NCBI RefSeq assembly: GCF_018070325.1
Contig: NZ_JAGPXY010000001.1
Coordinates: forward strand, 1 to 64,000
DNA length: 64,000 nucleotides
Origin: Micromonospora sp. H61
GTDB taxonomy: Bacteria > Actinomycetota > Actinomycetes > Mycobacteriales > Micromonosporaceae
Reading direction: 5' to 3'
Shown one piece after another: positions 43,876 through 53,295 of this stretch. A program made the position numbers and the translations under genes. The notes under the pieces are model-generated. The model did not search any database. It was given only the letters and a program-made list of their open reading frames with translations, and was not told the DNA's origin. The stretch's first letter is position 1, and each line of letters starts with the position of its first letter.

Positions 43876-45009
43876 ATGTCCGATCACCCCGAACTGGCCG
43901 CGCTCAGTGACGACTATGCCCGCTTCGGCCTAGAGCGCGATGCCGTACGCGAATGGGAGGACGGCGCCCGCACCGACAATCGCGCCGGGTCGTACGAGTG
44001 GTGGTACTTCGACGCCCACCTGGACGACGGCGCGAAGGTTGTCGTGGTGTTCATGAACAAGGACCTCGGCGCGGCGGGTAGCCCGCTGTCACCGCAGCTT
44101 CGGGTCAACCTGGAACTGCCTGACGGGACGACGTCGAACAACACGATCGCGATCCCCGCGGCGGACTGGTCGGCGGCGAGCGGGCGTACTGACGTCCGGA
44201 TGGGGCCGGGCAACCGCTTTCAGGGCGAGAGCCTGCGCGAGTACCGGATCCAGGCGACCGCCGGAGGGCTGAGGGTCGACTTCACACTGACGTCCGAGGT
44301 CCCGGCCTGGCGTCCGGCCACCGGGCACATGCTGTTCGGCCCGGAGCGCGACCTCGAGTTCAATTGGCTGCCCTCGGTGCCCCAAGGAGCCGTGCGGGGC
44401 TCGTACACGATCGACGGGGTGCGGCATGAGACGACCGGCGTCGGCTACCACGACCACAACTGGGGCAACGTCGGGCTGCCGAAAATCATCAATGACTGGT
44501 ACTGGGGACGGGGGCAGGCCGGACCGTACACGGTCATCGCGTCGTTCATCACCGGCGCCGAGAAGTACGGCTCCGCCGAGATCCCCATCTTCATGCTGGC
44601 CCGCGACGGCCGGATCATCGGCGACGATCCAGCGAAGATGACGTTCGAGCGGGACGGGGTCTACACCGACGCGAAGACCGGCAAGCCGGTGGCGGACATC
44701 GTCCGCTACACCTACGTGGACGATGACGACACGTACGTGGTGACCTTCGACCGCGAGCGCGACCTGGTCCGCAATCCCCTCACCAAGGACCTGCCCTGGC
44801 TCAAGCGGGCAGCGGCCCGGTTGATCCGGTTCGACGGCGCCTACCTCCGCTTCGCCGGCCTGCTCACGATCGAGCACCACAAGGGCGGGCAGGTGGTCGA
44901 GGCGTTCGCCGAGGACGCGATCTGGGAGCTCATGTACTTCGGGCGCGCCCGCGTCACCGCCGCGGATCCGTCAGTGCCCGGTCGGCGGGTCGCCCGGAAG
45001 CGGCACTGA
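43876..45009 (+). CDS. CrtC/AttH-like lipocalin-fold protein
   Basis: 377 aa. The hallmark SYEWWYFDAHLDDG and GYHDHNWGNVGLPKIINDWY fit the AttH/CrtC (hydroxyneurosporene-synthase-like) double-lipocalin family, which includes carotenoid hydratases and pericyclases. No signal peptide. Start ATG at 43876 with GGAGACGAAG upstream; the open frame before it belongs to the epimerase. Its last 39 bp overlap the convergent membrane protein gene. Confidence 0.8.
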   Translation: MSDHPELAALSDDYARFGLERDAVREWEDGARTDNRAGSYEWWYFDAHLDDGAKVVVVFMNKDLGAAGSPLSPQLRVNLELPDGTTSNNTIAIPAADWSAASGRTDVRMGPGNRFQGESLREYRIQATAGGLRVDFTLTSEVPAWRPATGHMLFGPERDLEFNWLPSVPQGAVRGSYTIDGVRHETTGVGYHDHNWGNVGLPKIINDWYWGRGQAGPYTVIASFITGAEKYGSAEIPIFMLARDGRIIGDDPAKMTFERDGVYTDAKTGKPVADIVRYTYVDDDDTYVVTFDRERDLVRNPLTKDLPWLKRAAARLIRFDGAYLRFAGLLTIEHHKGGQVVEAFAEDAIWELMYFGRARVTAADPSVPGRRVARKRH

Positions 45010-47199
45010 GTCCATCGGCTGGCGAAGGCGCTCAATCAACTCGCGGGCCGCCTCGGCGTACCGCTGCTCCGATCCGCGGGGCCGGTGTCCCTGGATTGGC
45101 GGCGGGACGCTGTCGCCGGGTAACGGCACCACGTCGGCGGGATCCCGTAGCCGGCGGTCCACCGTTGCCGCCGTCTGGCCGACGGTTGCCGGAACGGCTG
45201 TCCGGTGGGCGGCGAATATCCAGCCGCCGATCGAGTCGGTGTCGCGCCACAGGTTCACCCACCGCCAGTCGACGCGAGCGCCGATCTCGTGCAGCACCTC
45301 GTCGTCGACGAAGGCGGGAAACAGTCGCGCGTAGAGTCGGCTCAGTGGCGACCCGTGGGTGAGCAGAGCGACTCGACTGCTGACCTGGGGCGGCAACTGG
45401 AGCACTGTCGCGGCGGCCAGGACCGCACCGTGGCTGTGTGCGGTGAGCAGGACGAGGTTGCCGCGTCCGACCAGATACGTGATTCGTCTGGTCAACTCCG
45501 GCACCGCTCGTTCGGCGTAGCAGGGTGGCGCGAACGGGTGGGCGGCCCGTGGCCAGAAGGTGCCCAGGTCCCACAGGACACCGACGTGGCGCCTGAATTC
45601 GGCCGTCCGGTAGGCGAAGATGCCGCCGATGGTCAGGCCGAGGATGATCGCGGCGATCCCCCAGCTCCCGAACGCGATGGAGAAGGTGATCAGGTCGGCG
45701 GGCACCCGTGCGTACCGCTGCACAGACTCGCTCGGCAGCAACTCCAGCAGACCGAGCGTGGTGGTGGCCGTGCCGATCCCGGCCAGGCAGGCGTAGACCA
45801 CCGCCAACGGAATCAGTCTTTCCGTGAAGCGGGCCCTGGCTATCGCCTTCTGCACCTGCCGCAGTCGGGTCGCGGCTGCGGGCGGGCGGTCCGGGTAGTC
45901 GCAGGCGACGATCGCCGCCGCGGCACGAAGTCGACGGCGTCGAGAGATGAGGATGACCGGAACCGCTACCACCAGCGTGAACAGCACTGTCCGGAGAAAG
46001 CCGAAGATCGCCCAGGTGAACGCCGGCGGCAGACCGGAGGCCAGGCCCTCCCCGGTCGGCGCGTCGCGATCCAGGAAATCCGCCACCCGGTAGACGAACT
46101 CGGCGGACACTGCCACCGCCAGACTGACCGCGCTGGCCGCCATCACCAGCGCGCCCAGCCCGAGCAGCGGGCTGGCGTCCCGCCGCCGAACCCGGCGCCA
46201 GAGCAGCACACCGCCGAGGGCGGTCAACAGGGTCGTCTGGGCAACGAACAGCGAGGTGAGAATTGCGCCGTAGCCGGGTAGGCCTTCCCCCTCATGCCAC
46301 GGTGCCGGGCTGGCGAGGACGTTTACCGTCACCACGATGGTCAGGACCACGGCCACCGTCCGCACCGTGCGGGTGATTCGGTCCAGTCGCCGGTCCGAGG
46401 CGGCCCGGTCGAGCAGCGGGGGCAGGCAGAGCAGGACCACGCAGCTGGCCAGCACCGTCCCGGTGGCCACAGCCAACGCGATCGTGCTGGCCGAGGCGCC
46501 GTTCGCGGCTCGGGCGGCGATTAGAGCGACGTCCAGTGTCGCGAACGCCGCCGCGACGTGAATCGAGCGCAGCCGACCCACCAGCGGCCCCGCGTCCCAC
46601 TGACCGATCCCGCTGAGTCGATGTTCGGCGACCTCGTCCGCCGGAGCGCGGAACGCGTCGAACATCTTTCCCGGCCGGGTGCTGGCCCGCCAGAGCAGGC
46701 CGATGGCGCCGGCCGGGACAACAGCGAGTACCGCGAGGCGCAGGCCCACCGGTTGCCCACCCAACCAGGACAACCAGGTGCGCCCGGCCAGGCAGTCTGA
46801 CGAGCCCATGCACTTCCACCCGATCAGGTCCAACGTGACGCCGACGAAGGCAAGCACATACAGCGCGGTGAGAGTGAGCGCCAGCAACCGGCACAGGGAT
46901 CTGACCGTCGCGTCGGAGCCGGGGCTCGCCGGCCGCATCCAGATCGCCAGGTTGGCCAGCATGAACGGCAGGAGGAACACCAGCGTCAGCGTTCGGACCA
47001 CGCTTCCGGCGGGCAGGTCACCCCAGCGGTACGCCTCCGTCACCCGTTCGCCGCTGCCGCAGGAACACGGGCGGTGGGGTCGGTAGAAGCCCCCACTGCG
47101 GTCGCCCGCGACCTGCTCGACCTGCGCCACGTTCAACACCTGGGCGGCGCTTGCGCTGGCGGCCCCGTGGACCCGCAGCTCCACCACCTCATCGGACAT
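44971..47199 (-). CDS. Multi-TM protein with C-terminal lipase-like domain
   Basis: 742 aa from ATG 47199 (GGTGGG upstream); in-frame ATGs at 47235 and 47265 are possible. The short N-terminal part begins VVELRVHGAASASAAQVLN, typical of alpha/beta-hydrolase-like starts, then ten or so TM helices, and a C-terminal cytoplasmic domain with LVLLTAHSHGAVLAA (AHSHG nucleophile-elbow-like) and LTHGSPLSRLYARLFP. This looks like an integral-membrane lipase/esterase or a split hydrolase with the TM block inserted. Substrate unknown. Confidence 0.75.
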   Translation of the reverse strand: MSDEVVELRVHGAASASAAQVLNVAQVEQVAGDRSGGFYRPHRPCSCGSGERVTEAYRWGDLPAGSVVRTLTLVFLLPFMLANLAIWMRPASPGSDATVRSLCRLLALTLTALYVLAFVGVTLDLIGWKCMGSSDCLAGRTWLSWLGGQPVGLRLAVLAVVPAGAIGLLWRASTRPGKMFDAFRAPADEVAEHRLSGIGQWDAGPLVGRLRSIHVAAAFATLDVALIAARAANGASASTIALAVATGTVLASCVVLLCLPPLLDRAASDRRLDRITRTVRTVAVVLTIVVTVNVLASPAPWHEGEGLPGYGAILTSLFVAQTTLLTALGGVLLWRRVRRRDASPLLGLGALVMAASAVSLAVAVSAEFVYRVADFLDRDAPTGEGLASGLPPAFTWAIFGFLRTVLFTLVVAVPVILISRRRRLRAAAAIVACDYPDRPPAAATRLRQVQKAIARARFTERLIPLAVVYACLAGIGTATTTLGLLELLPSESVQRYARVPADLITFSIAFGSWGIAAIILGLTIGGIFAYRTAEFRRHVGVLWDLGTFWPRAAHPFAPPCYAERAVPELTRRITYLVGRGNLVLLTAHSHGAVLAAATVLQLPPQVSSRVALLTHGSPLSRLYARLFPAFVDDEVLHEIGARVDWRWVNLWRDTDSIGGWIFAAHRTAVPATVGQTAATVDRRLRDPADVVPLPGDSVPPPIQGHRPRGSEQRYAEAARELIERLRQPMDSVPLPGDPPTGH

Positions 47200-47420
47200 C
47201 CCGGGCCCACCTGACCGCGCTGATGCACCCGACATCGGCCCCTCCGAAGCACCTTCGGTGGCCAAACCGGGTTAACCCAGCCCTCGCGCCACTCGCGGCG
47301 GTGTACCCCACCCGGCCGAGACCAAGCGTGGGCCCGCCGCACGGTTGGCTCAGCGCTTGCAGGTCCTCGGGCGTACAAAATTCCGGTGTCGATCTGGTAG
47401 GCGGTGGCTAGCGTACGCGG

Positions 47421-48329
47421 ATGAGCACTGTCCCGAGGACCGGACTGCGGCTGCGGTTTCACACCGATCCGGGCGAGTTCCTGGCCGCTGCGGGTGACTA
47501 CCTGGGTGCCGATCCGGTCGTCAGCACTGTCGTGACCACCATCGCGCACCGGCTGTTGTCGCAGCGGGCCGAGGGGATCCCGCAGCCCGACCACAACTGG
47601 TGGTTGGTGGTCAGCGACGACTCCGGCACCGTGGTCGGTGCCGGGATGCGCTCGGCGCCGTATGCCCCCTATCCGCCGTTCCTGCTGCCCATGCCCGATG
47701 AGGCGGCCGTTGCGCTGGCCCACGCCCTGCACGAGCGCGGAGAGGAGGTCCTCGCGGTCAACGGGGCGCTGCCTGCCGCTGAGGTGTGCGCCTCCGCGCT
47801 GGCCCGGCTCGGCGGGGGTGAAGTCCGGGTCAACCAGCACACACGGCTGCACGAGCTCGGCGAGCTGACGTGGCCGCCTCCGGTGCCGGGCCGCTTGGTG
47901 ACCGCGACCGAGGACGACGCGGTACTTGTCACGCAGTGGCTAGCCGCGTTCATGGGCGACGCCGACGAACAGGCGGGCCGCCCGCGCGGTACGAGTGCGC
48001 ACGAAGCGCCCGACCACGCGGAGGTGCTGCGTCGGATCGGAGCCGGACGGCTGTGGTTCTGGGTCGACGAGGCCGGGGAGCCGGTGCACCTCACCGGCGC
48101 CAACCCACAGTCGTTCGGGGTGGCCCGGTTGGGCCCGGTGTACACACCGCCGGCCCAGCGGGGGCGCGGTTGGGCCAGCAACGCGGTAGCCGAGATTTCC
48201 CGCCAAATCCGGGCCGAGGGCGCGCGGGTCTGCCTGTTCACCGACCAGGCCAACCCGACGTCGAACAAGATCTACGCCGCCCTCGGCTACCGGCCGGTCG
48301 TCGACATGGCCAACCTGGTCATCGTGTGA
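47421..48329 (+). CDS. GNAT-family N-acetyltransferase
   Basis: 302 aa. C-terminal GNAT domain with acetyl-CoA loop GRGWASNAVAEISRQI and FTDQANPTSNKIYAALGYRP. The N-terminal half (VVSTVVTTIAHRLLSQRAEG) is a second, degenerate GNAT-like part. Substrate unknown. The stop overlaps the start of the barstar gene by one base (TGATG). Confidence 0.87.
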   Translation: MSTVPRTGLRLRFHTDPGEFLAAAGDYLGADPVVSTVVTTIAHRLLSQRAEGIPQPDHNWWLVVSDDSGTVVGAGMRSAPYAPYPPFLLPMPDEAAVALAHALHERGEEVLAVNGALPAAEVCASALARLGGGEVRVNQHTRLHELGELTWPPPVPGRLVTATEDDAVLVTQWLAAFMGDADEQAGRPRGTSAHEAPDHAEVLRRIGAGRLWFWVDEAGEPVHLTGANPQSFGVARLGPVYTPPAQRGRGWASNAVAEISRQIRAEGARVCLFTDQANPTSNKIYAALGYRPVVDMANLVIV

Positions 48330-48790
48330 TGGGCATCTGGTGGAACGGCGCCACCGATCAGATCGTGGTCTGTTCGCGTAGTGCGCAGGTCGAGTTGGCG
48401 GCGGTGTTACCAGCAGCGGGCCGGTTCGTCGTCGCCCGGCTCGACGGAGAGAGGATGACGGACGCGGACCACACCTTCTACGAGTTCTCCGACGCGCTGC
48501 TCTTTCCCGGCTACTTCGGTTGGAACTGGGACGCGTTGTCCGATTGTCTCCGTGATCTGCACTGGTTGCCTGCGGACGGGTATCTCATCCTCGTCGAGAA
48601 CCCGACTCGGGTGCTCTCGAGTAGTGCCGCGGATCGGCACACGCTGTTCCAGATCCTGGCGCAGGCCGTTCATCACTGGGCGAGCCCGTTCGGCCAGCCA
48701 GAGTTCGCTGTGCTGCTGCTCTGTGACCGCGACGACGAGGCGACTCTGCTGCGGCAGGAGATCGCCGCCGCGGTCCACAAGCGGCGGTGA
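48329..48790 (+). CDS. Barstar-family (ribonuclease inhibitor) protein
   Basis: 153 aa, barstar-like: FYEFSDALLFPGYFGWNWDALSDCLRDLHWL contains the helix that plugs the barnase active site. No barnase-type RNase gene is in the window, so it is an orphan immunity-like protein coupled to a GNAT enzyme. Confidence 0.87.
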   Translation: MGIWWNGATDQIVVCSRSAQVELAAVLPAAGRFVVARLDGERMTDADHTFYEFSDALLFPGYFGWNWDALSDCLRDLHWLPADGYLILVENPTRVLSSSAADRHTLFQILAQAVHHWASPFGQPEFAVLLLCDRDDEATLLRQEIAAAVHKRR

Positions 48791-48844
48791 AACCGTCGAC
48801 GCCGCCGGCCATCCGCTCCCCCAACGCTCGGACGTGGCTACGCC

Positions 48845-49321
48845 TCACCGAGACGGGTTCCCTGATCGTCGGCCGTAGGAAACGGTCGTCCCAACCAGCA
48901 GCACTGCTCCTGCGAAGAAGTAGGTGTTGATTCCGATGCCGGTCCAGAACTCGCCCGTGGAGATGTCCGCCACCCCCACGAAACCTCCGCGACGGATACC
49001 GCTGACCATCAGAAGATTTTCGACCATTCCTGGAGCACCCCGGATGACGAGCAGGATGCTGCCGAACAACAGTGGCGTCAGAAGTAGCCACCGGGGACGA
49101 CGTCGAGCCGGCGGGCGGACTGTGGCCAGAACGACGGCTGCTCCGATGGTCGACATCGAGATGAGCACCACGTTGAAGATCACGTAGGCCCTCATGCCCC
49201 ACGGTCCATCACCGGTTGGATCAGGCCCGGGGAAGAACACCAGGATCACGTGGGACACCACAAAGAAGATCAACCAAGCCAAGGCGCCGTACGCCCAGCG
49301 ACGACTTCTGAAAGCGGGCAT
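48845..49321 (-). CDS. Four-TM membrane protein (unknown)
   Basis: 158 aa with helices near residues 8-30, 47-67, 78-95 and 128-148. Resembles small actinobacterial DUF3995-type proteins in size and layout, but I cannot confirm the family. Convergent with the barstar gene. Confidence 0.7.
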   Translation of the reverse strand: MPAFRSRRWAYGALAWLIFFVVSHVILVFFPGPDPTGDGPWGMRAYVIFNVVLISMSTIGAAVVLATVRPPARRRPRWLLLTPLLFGSILLVIRGAPGMVENLLMVSGIRRGGFVGVADISTGEFWTGIGINTYFFAGAVLLVGTTVSYGRRSGNPSR

Positions 49322-49806
49322 ACCAGCACTCTCGCCAAGCCAACACCCTGGCGCCTCCCTCCCTGGGCCGGTTTCACTCCCTCAGGAGAGCGAGGTGCGG
49401 GAGCGATACATGCTGCTACCGGGGTGCCACTCTCGGCATGATTCTCCGTTCGCCGGTGGCGGCCATCGAGTGCATGGCGCTCGCCGGCGGTCCGCCAGAC
49501 GGCGACGGAGTCATACGACTGATCCAGTGATATTCACCCATGTTTGCTGTGGACATCGGAGGCTCTGGTACTGCATGCCGTTGTGACGTCAGGACCGTCT
49601 TTGGGAGACGGCTCTCCCGCGGTCCGCACGTTCGTCCCGCAGCGAACGTTCGGCATTCCCCGCTGGGGGCGTACGTCCACCGTAGATGGCCGATGCCGCA
49701 CACGACGTCCCGCGTTTGACAACCGGGCTCGCCGCTCGTGCAGCCAGACCAGCACCACCATGGCGACGTGGAAGGCAACCGGTGCCGCGATCGCCGCTTT
49801 GGCCGT
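49322..49806. other. 485-bp intergenic stretch
   Basis: No gene I can support: the open frames here have no recognisable motif. It holds the promoter of the minus-strand membrane protein on the left and a hairpin (49603-49618) behind the response regulator on the right. Confidence 0.5.
49603..49618 (-). terminator. Hairpin downstream of the response regulator
   Basis: GGGAGA-CGGC-TCTCCC, about 190 bp after the stop of the DesKR-like operon. Short stem; moderate support. Confidence 0.45.
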
Positions 49807-50409
49807 CTACAGCCAGTCGTGTTCGCGGGCGTAGCGGGCCGCTTCGTGGCGGGTCCGGGTCTGGGTCTTGCGCATCGCGTTGGAGAGGTAGTTGCGGACG
49901 GTGCCCGGAGCGAGGTGGAGCCGAGCGGCGATGTCGGCGACCGAGTAGCCCTCGCCGGTGACCCGCAGGACGTCGGCTTCACGGTCGGTGAGGGGGGAGT
50001 CCTCGGTGACGGCGAGCACTGACACGTCCGGATCGATCCAGCGTTTCCCCGAGTGCAGGGTGGCGATGACCGAGGTGATGTGGGCTGGCTCGGCGGACTT
50101 GCTGACGAAGCCCTGGACGCCGAGCTTCAGCGCCTTGCGCAGCACTCCGGGGCGGGCGTGCCGGGTCAGCATGAGGATCACCTGCTCCGGCCGCTCACGG
50201 CGGATCTCGGCGACCGCGCCCAGGCCGTCCACGCCCGGCATCTCCAGGTCGATGACCAGCACGTCGGGCCGGTGCCGCAGGGTGGCATCGATCGCCGACC
50301 GACCGTCCTGCGCCTCGGCGAGAACGATGATGTCGCCCTCCATCGGCAGCAGCGCGGCCAGGGCCGTGCGCAGCAGCGCCTCGTCGTCGGCGAGCACGAT
50401 GGTGGTCAT
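49807..50409 (-). CDS. NarL/DesR-type response regulator
   Basis: 200 aa. Receiver with phospho-Asp54 (VLVIDLEMPG) and acidic pocket LADDE; LuxR-type HTH ~137-195 (LTDREADVLRVTGEGYSVAD, IAARLHLAPGTVRNYLSNAM). The start overlaps the kinase stop by one base (TGATG). Probable target is the 42-bp palindrome at 51593. Confidence 0.93.
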   Translation of the reverse strand: MTTIVLADDEALLRTALAALLPMEGDIIVLAEAQDGRSAIDATLRHRPDVLVIDLEMPGVDGLGAVAEIRRERPEQVILMLTRHARPGVLRKALKLGVQGFVSKSAEPAHITSVIATLHSGKRWIDPDVSVLAVTEDSPLTDREADVLRVTGEGYSVADIAARLHLAPGTVRNYLSNAMRKTQTRTRHEAARYAREHDWL

Positions 50410-51563
50410 CAGTCGTCCTTCCCGGTGACCGTCGGGGCCACGTCGGCCCGAGCGGGTGGGAAGACAGCGGCGGTCAGGAACCGCCCGTCCTTCTGTTCGA
50501 CGGTCAGCTCACCCCCGTCGCCCGCCACCCGTTGCCTCAGTGTCGCCAGCCCCCTGAGCTCGGGCGTCGTGCTGGCGGTCACGCCGTCGTTGACGATGGT
50601 GATGCCCGACGCGGCGAGCGTGATCTGCACCTGGGTGGCCTGCGCGTGCCGCAGGATGTTGGTGGTCGTCTCCCGCAGCACCTGCCCGAGCAGTTCGCTG
50701 GCGCGGGCATCGACCTCGGCCTCCCGGGTGACCCGGACCCGGATGCCGGCGGCCTCGAACAGGTTCTTCGCGTTTTCGATCTCGGCGGTGAGGTTGAGCC
50801 GCCGTTGCGCGTAGGCCAGTTCCTTGGTCTGCGCGATGGTGTCGCTGACCAACGTGTACGTCTCCCGCAGCTCCTTCTCCGCCCGAGCGGTGTCGCGGAG
50901 CAGCAGTCGCTGGGCCAGGGCGATCTTCAGCTTGACCACGTGCAGGGTGTGGCCCTGGATGTCGTGCAGGTCGCTGGCGAACCGTACGCGCTCCCGGACC
51001 ACCGCCAGCTCCGCCTCGCGTTCCCGAGTTTGTTCGAGCTCCCGGATGAGGTCGTAGAACCGCTCGCCCACCACCGTGAAGACCGTCACGACGACGGTGA
51101 GAACGGTCGGGATGAGAACGTAGGTGACCAGCACTCCACCGATGTCGTCCCGCTGCACCAGCAGCCGCGCCGCGCCGACGGCGGCGACGTAGGTGAACAG
51201 CCCGGCCATCGTCAGAGCCCGATGCCGTCGCACCTCGCGCAGGGCAAGCGAACCTACGGCGCAGACACCCCAGTAGGCGTTGGGGCTGCCGGTCACCAGG
51301 ACCCCGAGGGGCCAGACCGCTGCCGCCACGACCAGGCAGGGCAGCGCGACCCGGGCGAGGTCGTTCGCCGTCCACCGTTCGAAGGCCACCACTGCCGCCA
51401 CGGCCCCCGGCGCCAGGACGACGATGTGCCACCAGGTACGCGCGTCGGTCCAGAGCAGGACCACCGCGGCGAACACCACCGGCGGCAGTGACGTGGCCAG
51501 GTTGAGCCGGCGCAGCCTTCCCTGCGTCGACTCGGTGAAGCGCGGCGATCTCCCGGTCACCAC
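50409..51563 (-). CDS. DesK-type sensor histidine kinase
   Basis: 384 aa. About five to six TM helices in the first 170 residues without a large external sensor, then the HisKA_3 dimerisation helix with His200 (SDLHDIQGHTLHVVKLK), and an HATPase domain (RETTTNILRHAQA as N-box, NDGV and ELRGLATLRQRV as G-boxes). DesK-like kinases sense membrane state or cell-envelope-active compounds. Divergent from an ABC exporter it likely controls. Confidence 0.92.
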   Translation of the reverse strand: MVTGRSPRFTESTQGRLRRLNLATSLPPVVFAAVVLLWTDARTWWHIVVLAPGAVAAVVAFERWTANDLARVALPCLVVAAAVWPLGVLVTGSPNAYWGVCAVGSLALREVRRHRALTMAGLFTYVAAVGAARLLVQRDDIGGVLVTYVLIPTVLTVVVTVFTVVGERFYDLIRELEQTREREAELAVVRERVRFASDLHDIQGHTLHVVKLKIALAQRLLLRDTARAEKELRETYTLVSDTIAQTKELAYAQRRLNLTAEIENAKNLFEAAGIRVRVTREAEVDARASELLGQVLRETTTNILRHAQATQVQITLAASGITIVNDGVTASTTPELRGLATLRQRVAGDGGELTVEQKDGRFLTAAVFPPARADVAPTVTGKDD

Positions 51564-51592
51564 CTCAGTATCCGGCAGCCAGGGGCCACGAC

Positions 51593-51634
51593 CAGTGACA
51601 CCACGTCACATGCGGTGATGACGTGGTGCCACTG
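51593..51634. promoter_or_regulatory. 42-bp palindrome between the DesK-like kinase and ABC exporter
   Basis: CAGTGaCACCACGTCA, a 10-bp centre, then TGACGTGGTGcCACTG: 16-bp arms with one mismatch, in the 104-bp gap between divergent start codons. Ideal operator for the response regulator at 49807, controlling both directions. Confidence 0.7.
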
Positions 51635-51667
51635 ACGGGTCGGCCGGGTCCGCGCTGTCATTGGTGC

Positions 51668-52549
51668 ATGTCCACCACACCCGTCATCGAAGTCGACCGG
51701 CTGAACCTCACCTACGGCGACTTCCACGCCGTCAAGGACCTCTCCTTCGAGGTACGACCCGGAGAGCTCTACGCCCTGCTGGGCACCAACGGAGCCGGCA
51801 AGACCTCGACCCTGGAGGTTGTCGAGGGACACCGGAGGCCAACCTCGGGCACCGTTCGCGTCTTCGGGCGCAGCCCCGACGACCGGCGAGCGGTACGTCC
51901 CCGAATGGGTGTCATGCTCCAGGAGAGCGGATTCTCCCCGGACCTCACCGTTCGTGAGTCCGTCGGTCTGGTCGGTCGGCTCACCCGACGCACCGACGAC
52001 GTCGACCGGGTGCTCGACCTGGTCGACCTCACCGGCCGATCCGGCCGCAAGGTGTCGCAGCTGTCCGGCGGAGAGAAACGGCGCCTGGACTTCGCCACCG
52101 CGGTCTACGGCACCCCGGAGCTGATCTTCCTGGACGAGCCGACCACCGGCCTCGACATCCAGTCCCGCGACGCCGTCTGGGCGACTGTTGACCGGCTCCG
52201 GGAGAACGGGGCGACCATCGTGCTCACCACGCACTACCTGGAGGAGGCACAACAGCGCGCGGACCGGATCGGGCTGATGCACGAGGGCGCCTTCCACCGG
52301 GAAGGCACCGTCTCCGAGCTGACCCGCACCCTGCCCGCGGTCATCCGCTTCTCCCTTCCGGTGCCGGCGCCGGCGCTGCCGGTGCGGGCCGCCGTCGACG
52401 CGGACGGGAAGGTCGTGGTCGAGACCTTCGAGCTGCAGAAGGACCTGCACCTCCTGCTCGGCTGGGCGCAGGACCACGCCGTGGAGCTGCAGGACCTGGC
52501 GGCAGGGCCGACCCGGCTCGACGACGTCTTCCGCGCCATCAACAGTTGA
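51668..52549 (+). CDS. ABC exporter ATPase (drug/lipid type)
   Basis: 293 aa. Walker A GTNGAGKTST, signature LSGGEKRRLDFA, Walker B LIFLDEPTTGLD, H-loop TTHYLEE, CcmA/NatA-like family. Start at ATG 51668 (MSTTPVIEVDRLNLTYGDFH); the frame is open 15 codons further up. Forms an exporter with the next gene. Confidence 0.92.
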   Translation: MSTTPVIEVDRLNLTYGDFHAVKDLSFEVRPGELYALLGTNGAGKTSTLEVVEGHRRPTSGTVRVFGRSPDDRRAVRPRMGVMLQESGFSPDLTVRESVGLVGRLTRRTDDVDRVLDLVDLTGRSGRKVSQLSGGEKRRLDFATAVYGTPELIFLDEPTTGLDIQSRDAVWATVDRLRENGATIVLTTHYLEEAQQRADRIGLMHEGAFHREGTVSELTRTLPAVIRFSLPVPAPALPVRAAVDADGKVVVETFELQKDLHLLLGWAQDHAVELQDLAAGPTRLDDVFRAINS

Positions 52550-52575
52550 TTCGATCTTCCGCGAGGAGCCTCACC

Positions 52576-53295
52576 GTGTTGTCCATCGCGTCCAGCGAGC
52601 TGATCCAGATCTTCCGCAACCGGCTGGTGCTGATCACCAGCCTCATCATCCCGGTCGCGGTCTGTGTGTTCTTCGTCCGTCAGCACGAGACCTACGCCGC
52701 CATCGGGAGCCTCGGCTACATCGCCGCGATCGTCACGTTCACAGTGGCTGCGTTCGGGCTCTACGCCACCGCCGTCACCACCCTGGCGTCGCGGCGACAG
52801 AATCTCTTCCTCAAGCGGCTGCGCTCCACCGCCGAAGGCGACGCCGGCATCCTCGCCGGCCTGCTGCTGCCCGTGGTCGTCCTCGCCGGGGTGCAGGTGA
52901 GCGCGATCCTGACCGCCCTGGCCGTGGTCGCCGGCGGACCGGCGAACATCGCCCTGCTGGTGGTGGCGGTCCTCGCGACAGTGGCCATGATGATCGGCCT
53001 GGCGCTGGCCACGGCCGGGCTGACGAACTCCCCCGAACACGCCCAGGTCACCACCCTGCCCGTTACTCTCGGGGTGATCGCCATGGCCAGCTGGGTGGGC
53101 ATCACCGGCACCGAGAACCTCGCCTGGCTCAAGCGGCTGCTGCCCGGCGGCGCCGCCACCGAACTGACAATGAACGCCTGGAACGGCGGCGTCGCCGTGA
53201 CCGACTCCCTGCTCCTGCTCGCGCCCACGCTCGGCTGGGTCGTCGTCGCCGTCGCTCTGGCCACCCGACTCTTCCGCTGGGAGCCCCGCCGATGA
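52576..53295 (+). CDS. ABC exporter permease (ABC-2 type)
   Basis: 239 aa from the GTG at 52576 (GAGGAG upstream), about six TM helices, ABC-2 topology with the LASRRQNLFLKRLRSTAEGD coupling segment. The stop overlaps the GPP34 gene start (ATGA). Confidence 0.88.
   Translation: MLSIASSELIQIFRNRLVLITSLIIPVAVCVFFVRQHETYAAIGSLGYIAAIVTFTVAAFGLYATAVTTLASRRQNLFLKRLRSTAEGDAGILAGLLLPVVVLAGVQVSAILTALAVVAGGPANIALLVVAVLATVAMMIGLALATAGLTNSPEHAQVTTLPVTLGVIAMASWVGITGTENLAWLKRLLPGGAATELTMNAWNGGVAVTDSLLLLAPTLGWVVVAVALATRLFRWEPRR

Noticed and set aside
45205-46281. A 358-codon plus-strand frame opposite the multi-TM protein
   Set aside because: Antisense to a gene with clear TM helices; low-complexity Arg/Gln composition typical of GC-rich shadows.
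49416-49982. A 188-codon minus-strand frame overlapping the response regulator
   Set aside because: Out of frame with the recognisable LuxR-type HTH and without motif or RBS.
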